From assembly GCA_031286005.1 (NCBI GenBank), contig JAITVC010000196.1:1-5219 (forward strand): a DNA stretch of 5,219 bases, in the 5' to 3' direction. Below the pieces are notes generated by a model. That model ran no database searches, had not been told where the DNA came from, and saw nothing but the letters and a program-made list of their open reading frames with translations. Below are positions 1-5,219 of this stretch, in pieces; the stretch's first letter is position 1; every line of letters begins with the position of its first letter. The DNA is from Bacteroidales bacterium (lineage in GTDB: Bacteria > Bacteroidota > Bacteroidia > Bacteroidales > P3). The translations under genes and the position numbers were made by a program.

Positions 1-461
1 AAAAAATCAGACAGCTTCCCAACATTGAAACTGTTGAGCGATACGTTTATCCGCAAGGCGAATTTGATCCGCGTATTTTTCCGTTCGATGAGCGTTTTGT
101 ATGGAATGTCGACAATATAGGGCCGATTTACATTCCTCAAAAAGGCCGAACGATTGACATTTCGATAGGCAATCTTCCCCTTTATCAACGCATCATTGCC
201 GTATACGAAGGTCATCAAGTAGACGTGAAAGGCGATCAAATTTTCATTGATGGCCAACTTGCGAACTCTTACACGTTCGAGATGGATTATTTTTGGATGA
301 TGGGCGACAATCGTCACAACTCTGCCGATTCGCGCTATTGGGGATTTGTACCGGAAGACCATATCGTTGGGAAACCCCAATTTACATGGCTTTCGTTGGA
401 CAAAGACAAATCGTTTCCAAGCAATATTCGCTGGAAACGGATGTTCAGAATGGTCAAATAG
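1..461 (+). CDS. lepB: Type I signal peptidase (LepB), C-terminal part, 5' truncated by window edge
   Basis: Frame +3 is open from the window edge (first full codon at base 3) to the TAG at 459-461, giving 152 residues. The gene is cut only by the window, and the ATG at 225 is an internal Met, not the start. Type I signal peptidase (peptidase family S26) is an inner-membrane Ser/Lys protease that cleaves signal peptides on the periplasmic side. Visible is the family's C-terminal signature, GDNRHNSADSRYWGFVPEDH, starting at partial residue 101 (base 303), with the invariant GDN and the S-x-DSRYWG core of box E. The upstream part (DNIGPIYIPQKG, then a YQRIIAVYEG segment) matches the layout I know from long Bacteroidetes LepB proteins. 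The catalytic Ser and Lys boxes lie before the window and cannot be checked. The tail (NIRWKRMFRMVK) is basic. The gene converges on tamB with 3 bp between stops. Family identity is very secure. Confidence 0.95.
   Translation, partial: KIRQLPNIETVERYVYPQGEFDPRIFPFDERFVWNVDNIGPIYIPQKGRTIDISIGNLPLYQRIIAVYEGHQVDVKGDQIFIDGQLANSYTFEMDYFWMMGDNRHNSADSRYWGFVPEDHIVGKPQFTWLSLDKDKSFPSNIRWKRMFRMVK
399..439 (-). terminator. Candidate tamB terminator located inside the lepB coding region
   Basis: Perfect 8-bp inverted repeat CGTTTCCA (412-419) / TGGAAACG (432-439) with a 12-nt loop. On the minus strand it begins 26 nt past the tamB stop and is followed by the T-rich stretch ATTTGTCTTTG (411-401), so it has the order stem then T-rich tract. 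The loop is long and the tract is interrupted by G and C, so termination would be modest. It also encodes the end of LepB, so the pairing could be accidental. Confidence 0.33.
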
Positions 462-464
462 CAA

Positions 465-3400
465 TTAATCGTTTTCTTTGCGTCTAAATAACTTCTTGAA
501 CGAATCAAACTCTCGTTTATAAGAAATACCTACGCCCTGCGAATAGGGCGAACGGCCATCCATGTTGCCTTCTAAACTTCGTTCGTTTGAACGGTTGAAA
601 ACTTTAGCACTAAATCGATCAGTAACCTTGTATTCGGCATTAAATTCGCCAACGACATCAGAGCCATTGATAGGCACCGCAGGATCGAAACCACCTTTAC
701 CAATAACGCCATCCAGAAGCAACCGATTGTCTAAAAAATGCACATTAGCTGAAAGTTGCGTTTGTTCAGTACTGTTAGCATCTTCGGGTTTGTAATTGGC
801 ACTAAAACTAACGCTGTTGCTAAGGTTTTGTAAAACAATGCTGTTTAACTGATTCATCAACATTTCCGTAGTGAGTGCTAACGCATTAATACTGGTAGGT
901 GTCGTTCCATCTGGCGCAGCACTATTGTTCCCTACACTCGTGAAATTTCCGAATAGCAACAAATAAAATGTTTGTTTACTAAGTTCACTTTCGTCTTCGC
1001 TGTTGACCAAACTAAAAAATCTCGCACGAGTCTCTTCGTCAATAGTTGGAAATCGGAAATCAAATTTGATTTCGGGTTGATTCATTCGCCCCGAAATATT
1101 GATGACGCTTTGCACATTCACTTTACGGCCGTTCATTCTTTGGTTTTCACTGTCTTCGGCGGGAACGGACAGATCATACGAAGCTAAAACCGGATACAAA
1201 CTTGCTCGCGTGGAATAAATAGCCGAAATGTTCATCATCATATTAGCCGGATCACCTGTCCATTGCATTGTTCCGCCACGTTCGATATAAAATCGCCTAT
1301 TGATTAATTTCCCAATTGATTTTTCTTCCAACGAGAAATCATAAAAACCATCCTGCAAAACATAATCCCCTACCATGGTAAGTTCGCCTTTCGAGTCAAT
1401 ATTCAACCGTAGGTTTCCGCTCCCGGAAGCGCTGATCACACCGGCTGTTGGCGGAATATTCATATCAAATGTAATGAGCGCTTCCGGCGTTGCTTCTATG
1501 TCTAACGTAACGATAATTTGCGTTGAACTATCAAGCGCAGGTTGCAACACATGGATTGAGTCGGTGTCTTTAGAAACAAATCGGATAAACTGATTATCGC
1601 CGGTAACGCTCACTTTGGAACTGTAAGCCACATTGATGTCGGTGTTGCGCTCGGTGCGTCCTTTAACATCAATAGTGATGGTTTCACTATCACCATAAAT
1701 ATGTGTATAACCTGTAACAAAAGCCTTTCCGTAAAAATATTCATTCAATAAAGCGGTGGTATTCAAAGCAAACAGATTGTTCATTTCCATATTTAAATCC
1801 ACACGAATATCATTAAATCGGTGATGGTATAATCCGCCCGACACAAGGCCTTTCGATTTGTGAAGTTTATCTTCCAACGTACCTTTTTGGATAACGATAC
1901 TATCCATACTGAAATCAATTTGCTGGCATTCCAAGGCGTAAGATGTGTTCAAGTAATCAATGTCGATAACTGCATCATGCGGAATCAACGTTCCGTAAAA
2001 CAAAGGTTCTTTCCACGTACCCTTCAAAGCCAATTGCCCTTCCAATTTTCCAACAAACGAGGACGAGAAACTTTCCACATAATTCTTTACAAACGACAAA
2101 TCTATTTCCGGAATAGAAATAGCCATATCAAAATTTTGTTCAGTGTGATTGGGATAAAAATAGCCCTTTGCAGAAAGGTATGTTTTGCTTGGATTTGCGG
2201 TATCTTGAATATCGAAAACCAAATAACTGCTTTGTTCTTTTTCATCAACAGTTGCTTTCAAATGTGCAACTCCGTAAGCAAAATCGTTTATGCGCAATTT
2301 TTCAATAACAAGGTCTGACGCCAATTGCGGCGTGTTGTAAATATCGAAAACGGTTACCTCTCCGGAGATATACCCACTTAAATCCAAACCTGTGCTTTCC
2401 AGAAAAGGCCGCCATGTATCTATGCAATACGCATTGAAAGCAACATTTATTGAGCTGTTTTTCTGTTTGGATAGCGTTCCGTCCAAGATTAGATATTCAT
2501 TGGTATCAGTTTGATTAAAGAAGCGGATATGATCCAAATCTATACCATTATGGGCATCAAGCGTAATGATGCCACTGGTGTCGAATTGCCAGATTTGATT
2601 GGAAAAATGCAACTCCGAATAATCCAGCATACATAAAATTTTGTTTTTATCTATCACGGTTATTTCCCCCTCACAATCACCGTCGAAGTGGAATTGTTTT
2701 TCGGGTATGCCAAGCCAGTTAACCTGCCAAAAAATCGTGTTGTCGTTGAGTTTAGAATGTAGCGCAATATTTGTAAGCTGACGCTGTTTGTCTTGATACA
2801 ATTCATTTGCACTCATATCAATCCTAAATGTATCCGCTTCGGTATACCCATCCAATCGAAGTTCCGAAATACTAAAGCCAAAGGCCGAAGCAGTATCTGC
2901 ATTGAGTTTTAAGGTTAGGCGTTGCGCCGTTGTGCCATCATAGCCAAGTGTCAGATTAGCACCGTGCGAGAGTTGCACATAAGGGAAGAAATAATATAGC
3001 AGGCCATCGGTTTTATCGACGTTAAGCGTTAAATCAAAGGTTTGAGGTAGCGCTTGGCGAGGCGGCGTATAGAGAGAGACTTCGTCTTGCGATTTGAGCA
3101 GATTAATATTCAACGACTCAACTTCCGGAACAGATTTTTCTAAGGCTGATAAATACTGGTGCTGTATGTCGTACCAAATATTATTCAGATTTGAAAACTC
3201 ATAATTTCCGGAAACATTCGCACTGAAAAAATCGCAATCGACTTTGGTTAGAAAACCTTGCGGCAACAATTGGCGAGACAGAACAATATGCTCCACCGGA
3301 AACACCGTATCTTTGAAGGTCATTTGAACACCGGATAGATGCACATTTCCAACCAAAGAATCCAAGTTGAATCCGGAAATATCGGCGGCAAACGAGGAAG

Positions 3401-5036
3401 TCAACAACGGCTGATTGGTATCCTTTAATAGGTTCAACTTATCCAAATTTATACTATTCAGAAATCCATTGACATGGACAAACGAATTGGCAGGGTCAAT
3501 GGATACTTCCCCTGTAACCTCTGCGTTTCCGTCGTTGTCGTCAATGGATACGGTAGCTGAAATAAGCCGATCAGCCCAATCGCCATTAACAAAAACCGCA
3601 TCAATGAATCGTCCTTGATATTCGACATTCTCGAGAACGAGATGCGTCGACAAATCTATATCGTTTTGAGCGGATAAACGCCCATCAAACGAACCATTCA
3701 CACGCAGTTCATTACCCAACGATTGCTCTTCAAAATAGTATCCGAGCGCCAGCAATGAATTTTCTATCTGGCCGGAAAAAGCCATTGATTCCGTGAGCGT
3801 ATCGTAAAACAGGTTAAAGTTGGTTTGGATATTTCCAGCATCCGAAGTTACTCGAATATCGCCTTGAGCATCGGAAAGATAGCCAAACAATTCGCCCGTC
3901 AAATCGGTTTGTCCTAATTTGTTCAATTCTTCGGGAATGGCTATGGTTTGATGATCGGCCAACAAAAATGCTTTTATATCATTCGCATTTGTGCTCGCTT
4001 CATCAACGATAAGATTGAAATATGTGTTGTCTATATCGGGCAACCCTTCCATCGCAACATCGCCCTTGAATTGTGTGTGTGTACCGTATGAGGCAACAAA
4101 ATCTTTAGCTTGAAAGTTATTCACATAGCCCCAAGCATCGCCGGAAAATCGAAACTGATTGTGCATACCCGCCATAGTCGGCGCAAACGGAATAACATCA
4201 TCAAAATTCAATCTGGACGGCTTGAATTTGGCAAAGATATAAACGTTTGAAATAAAATCCTGATAATCGTCCCAAGACTTAGTTTCAAATCTCAAATCCA
4301 AATTCAAATCGCTGAGTGGTGTGCGGATATGCGTTGCACGGCCAATAATGCCTTGCGGCGAAACGGTTATGCGAGACGAAAATTCCGAGAGTTCCACGCC
4401 ATCCTGCTCTTTGAATGAAAGATGGTCGATAACGGCCAACACATTTTCTCCCAAGATGTCCACATTCCTTGCATCAAGCATAATCTGCGACAGATGAATA
4501 TTGTCGAAATCAAAAAACTGAAATGTATCGCCCAACGAACGGACATCGTCAACAAATGAAAATTCGCTATTGTCCAAATGAAGGCTTGAGCATTTGATTG
4601 AAAAATCAGGCGTTTCCGAAGATGATGGCGAACTTAAAAGATTAATAATTCGCTGAAAATTGCTCACACTATCGCCTTCATATCGGTGAAGTTGGAAAAC
4701 GACATCGGCGATATGGGTTGTGCTCAAATTCAAGTTTGTTGCGGAGAAATTGCTGATAGTGGTTTTTAAAGAACCGACGTTGGCTAATAGGTTTTGACGA
4801 TGGTCGTACACCGTCAACCCAGTGAGTTGAACATTTCTCGAAAACAGCCCAGCATCAACATGTTGCACATGCACCTCGATGCCCATAGCTTTGGATTGTT
4901 GATTGAGCCAATAGTTGGCCAACAGAGTTTGGATAAGCGACGAATTCAGCAAAAAACCCAATAAAATAACCACACTAAGCAAAGTTAATCCTATGCTCAA
5001 GACTATTTTACCTATTCTTCGACTGATCGCTTTCAC
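465..5036 (-). CDS. tamB: TamB-like translocation/assembly module protein (DUF490, AsmA-like superfamily), complete
   Basis: A single open frame of 1523 residues, TAA stop at 467-465. The start is GTG (5036-5034): an in-frame TAA lies at 5042-5040, and a start at a later Met would remove the membrane anchor. Residues 1-10 are basic (KAISRRIGK) and about 11-31 form one hydrophobic helix, an uncleaved signal anchor. The rest is a very long, beta-strand-rich periplasmic region without enzyme motifs, as expected for the TamB beta-groove fold. The DUF490/TamB part is the C-terminal few hundred residues: GDYVLQDGFYDFSL (1223-1236), FYIERGG and W-T-GDP (about 1249-1263), PEIKFDF (1321), QTFYLLLFGNF (1355-1365), and the end YSQGVGISYKREFDSFKKLF (1498-1517). 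In proteobacteria TamB works with the outer-membrane BamA-like protein TamA in outer-membrane assembly, and related AsmA-like proteins are implicated in phospholipid transport. Bacteroidetes have a comparable BamA-like lipoprotein partner. No partner gene is visible here. No frameshift is seen, and the length fits Bacteroidetes homologues. The symbol is by family; the exact substrate is unknown. Confidence 0.93.
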   Translation of the reverse strand: MKAISRRIGKIVLSIGLTLLSVVILLGFLLNSSLIQTLLANYWLNQQSKAMGIEVHVQHVDAGLFSRNVQLTGLTVYDHRQNLLANVGSLKTTISNFSATNLNLSTTHIADVVFQLHRYEGDSVSNFQRIINLLSSPSSSETPDFSIKCSSLHLDNSEFSFVDDVRSLGDTFQFFDFDNIHLSQIMLDARNVDILGENVLAVIDHLSFKEQDGVELSEFSSRITVSPQGIIGRATHIRTPLSDLNLDLRFETKSWDDYQDFISNVYIFAKFKPSRLNFDDVIPFAPTMAGMHNQFRFSGDAWGYVNNFQAKDFVASYGTHTQFKGDVAMEGLPDIDNTYFNLIVDEASTNANDIKAFLLADHQTIAIPEELNKLGQTDLTGELFGYLSDAQGDIRVTSDAGNIQTNFNLFYDTLTESMAFSGQIENSLLALGYYFEEQSLGNELRVNGSFDGRLSAQNDIDLSTHLVLENVEYQGRFIDAVFVNGDWADRLISATVSIDDNDGNAEVTGEVSIDPANSFVHVNGFLNSINLDKLNLLKDTNQPLLTSSFAADISGFNLDSLVGNVHLSGVQMTFKDTVFPVEHIVLSRQLLPQGFLTKVDCDFFSANVSGNYEFSNLNNIWYDIQHQYLSALEKSVPEVESLNINLLKSQDEVSLYTPPRQALPQTFDLTLNVDKTDGLLYYFFPYVQLSHGANLTLGYDGTTAQRLTLKLNADTASAFGFSISELRLDGYTEADTFRIDMSANELYQDKQRQLTNIALHSKLNDNTIFWQVNWLGIPEKQFHFDGDCEGEITVIDKNKILCMLDYSELHFSNQIWQFDTSGIITLDAHNGIDLDHIRFFNQTDTNEYLILDGTLSKQKNSSINVAFNAYCIDTWRPFLESTGLDLSGYISGEVTVFDIYNTPQLASDLVIEKLRINDFAYGVAHLKATVDEKEQSSYLVFDIQDTANPSKTYLSAKGYFYPNHTEQNFDMAISIPEIDLSFVKNYVESFSSSFVGKLEGQLALKGTWKEPLFYGTLIPHDAVIDIDYLNTSYALECQQIDFSMDSIVIQKGTLEDKLHKSKGLVSGGLYHHRFNDIRVDLNMEMNNLFALNTTALLNEYFYGKAFVTGYTHIYGDSETITIDVKGRTERNTDINVAYSSKVSVTGDNQFIRFVSKDTDSIHVLQPALDSSTQIIVTLDIEATPEALITFDMNIPPTAGVISASGSGNLRLNIDSKGELTMVGDYVLQDGFYDFSLEEKSIGKLINRRFYIERGGTMQWTGDPANMMMNISAIYSTRASLYPVLASYDLSVPAEDSENQRMNGRKVNVQSVINISGRMNQPEIKFDFRFPTIDEETRARFFSLVNSEDESELSKQTFYLLLFGNFTSVGNNSAAPDGTTPTSINALALTTEMLMNQLNSIVLQNLSNSVSFSANYKPEDANSTEQTQLSANVHFLDNRLLLDGVIGKGGFDPAVPINGSDVVGEFNAEYKVTDRFSAKVFNRSNERSLEGNMDGRSPYSQGVGISYKREFDSFKKLFRRKEND
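533..550 (+). terminator. Candidate lepB-side hairpin inside the tamB 3' coding region
   Basis: CGCCCT (533-538) / AGGGCG (545-550) is a perfect, GC-rich 6-bp stem with a 6-nt loop, 72 bp downstream of the lepB stop. It lies in tamB codons for the conserved GRSPYSQG segment. No T-run follows on either strand, so a classical intrinsic terminator is unlikely; it could still slow polymerase or stabilise an RNA 3' end. Weak call, listed because no other compact hairpin was seen just past lepB. Confidence 0.2.
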
Positions 5037-5053
5037 AATTTATTAATATTTTC

Positions 5054-5067
5054 CAAATGTAAAGATA
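5054..5067 (-). promoter_or_regulatory. Candidate Bacteroidetes-type -7 promoter element(s) for tamB
   Basis: Read on the minus strand, 5070-5054 is TTGTATCTTTACATTTG. It contains TATCTTTA (5067-5060), one mismatch from the Bacteroidetes sigma-ABfr -7 consensus TAnnTTTG, and the overlapping TACATTTG (5061-5054), a perfect match. An A8 run (5079-5072) lies just upstream and may act as a bent or UP-like tract. No convincing -33 TTG is present at the usual distance of about 19-21 bases, which weakens the call. Transcription from the first motif would leave a leader of roughly 17 nt before the GTG at 5036; the second would leave about 10 nt. Inferred from pattern only. Confidence 0.45.
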
Positions 5068-5093
5068 CAACTTTTTTTTGATATAACCTAATC

Positions 5094-5135
5094 ATGAACT
5101 ACGAATTACGAACTAAAAATTAACAATTAAAAGTT
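5094..5135. repeat. Degenerate 7-bp tandem repeat, six units
   Basis: On the plus strand, six back-to-back heptamers follow the pattern A-N-N-A-R-Y-T: atgaact, acgaatt, acgaact, aaaaatt, aacaatt, aaaagtt. The phase is kept without indels over 42 bp and is lost on both sides. The stretch lies between the tamB promoter region and the end of the possible upstream minus-strand gene, and no credible coding sequence covers it. Similar AATTACG-type intergenic runs occur, to my recollection, in several Bacteroidetes genomes, but that was not checked here. The AT-rich composition makes some chance periodicity possible. Confidence 0.5.
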
Positions 5136-5143
5136 GAACAGCG

Positions 5144-5162
5144 ATTAGTGTGTATCACTAAT
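5144..5162 (-). terminator. Small perfect inverted repeat, possible weak terminator or operator
   Basis: The sequence ATTAGTG-TGTAT-CACTAAT (plus strand) forms a perfect 7-bp stem with a 5-nt loop. It begins 5 nt past the TAA (5170-5168) of the putative upstream minus-strand gene, which is the right place for a transcription terminator. The stem has only two G-C pairs, and on the minus strand it is followed by CGCTGTTCAACTTTTAATT, not an immediate U-run, so it would be a weak intrinsic terminator at best. It could instead be a dyad operator for a dimeric regulator, or chance. Confidence 0.35.
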
Positions 5163-5167
5163 AACTA

Positions 5168-5219
5168 TTACTTTTCTTCGCTCTTTGTTCGAACATTCTT
5201 CAGTACTTGTTCAGTTGCT
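5168..5219 (-). CDS. Possible C-terminal end of an unidentified minus-strand gene, cut by window edge
   Basis: The minus strand is open from the window end to a TAA at 5170-5168 in one frame only, encoding ATEQVLKNVRTKSEEK. The other two minus frames hit stops within the first few codons. The peptide is charged and lysine/glutamate-rich, as many cytoplasmic protein tails are, and the stop is followed by a small inverted repeat. If real, the gene runs in the same direction as tamB, with 131 bp between its stop and the tamB start, enough for a separate tamB promoter. Sixteen open codons can arise by chance and the peptide is too short to assign to a family. A plus-strand frame is also open here (about 5124-5219) but looks less protein-like and has no ATG. 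Confidence 0.38.
   Translation of the reverse strand, partial: ATEQVLKNVRTKSEEK

Noticed and set aside
293..487. 64-codon plus-strand frame overlapping the lepB end
   Set aside because: It is out of frame with the clear LepB signature and has no supporting signal.
562..1593. Several 70-80 codon plus-strand open frames (562-795, 972-1187, 1375-1593)
   Set aside because: All are antisense to the most conserved C-terminal part of tamB and show no recognisable protein features or initiation signals.
1860..2318. 152-codon plus-strand open frame opposite tamB
   Set aside because: It lies entirely antisense to the conserved tamB frame. Its product is rich in Phe, Ile, Asn and Cys with no domain or motif, as expected for the complement of a real gene.
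4072..4082. Short TG dinucleotide run inside tamB, possible phase-variation slippage site
   Set aside because: Only about five repeats, encoding part of an ordinary GTHTQF segment. This is too short for high-frequency slippage and the frame is intact.
4367..4555. 62-codon minus-strand frame overlapping tamB
   Set aside because: It is an out-of-frame shadow within tamB; its Trp- and Met-rich product has no family resemblance.
5094..5123. Tiny plus-strand ORF starting ATG at 5094 (MNYELRTKN)
   Set aside because: Nine codons, formed by the heptamer repeat itself, with no sign of translation.
5148..5219. Plus-strand frame open from GTG 5148 to the window end, possible start of a divergent gene
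   Set aside because: The peptide (VCITNNYYFSSLFVRTFF...) has no recognisable start context or family motif, and the minus-strand reading gives a more protein-like tail. It cannot be fully excluded without sequence beyond the window.

Overview
The window looks like a chromosomal housekeeping segment from a member of the Bacteroidota (Bacteroidetes), probably Bacteroidales or a close relative. Three things support this. The signal peptidase tail is of the long Bacteroidetes LepB type. The 1523-residue TamB-like protein has the C-terminal ending typical of that phylum (YSQGVGISYKREF). The only promoter-like sequence upstream of tamB resembles the Bacteroidetes -7 element (TAnnTTTG) and has no clear Shine-Dalgarno next to it. 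The genus cannot be fixed from the sequence.

Layout: bases 1-461 (+) hold the last 152 codons of type I signal peptidase (lepB), whose 5' part, including the catalytic Ser and Lys, lies before the window. Bases 465-5036 (-) hold one complete, uninterrupted gene for a TamB/DUF490 envelope protein, which fills almost 90% of the window. The two genes converge tail to tail with only 3 bp between their stop codons. Bases 5037-5167 are an AT-rich intergenic stretch with a candidate tamB promoter, a degenerate 7-bp tandem repeat and a small perfect inverted repeat. Bases 5168-5219 (-) may be the last 16 codons of another minus-strand gene that enters from beyond the window end.

Functional picture: both recognised genes serve the cell envelope. 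LepB releases exported proteins from the inner membrane after Sec/Tat export. TamB is an inner-membrane-anchored periplasmic bridge for outer-membrane biogenesis. They are on opposite strands and not in an operon, so the shared theme is a loose association. No mobile element, CRISPR array, tRNA, rRNA or defence-like gene was seen, and I found no convincing undescribed system. The points most worth a second look are the 3-bp convergent junction with possible terminators inside the opposite coding regions, and the heptameric repeat upstream of tamB.
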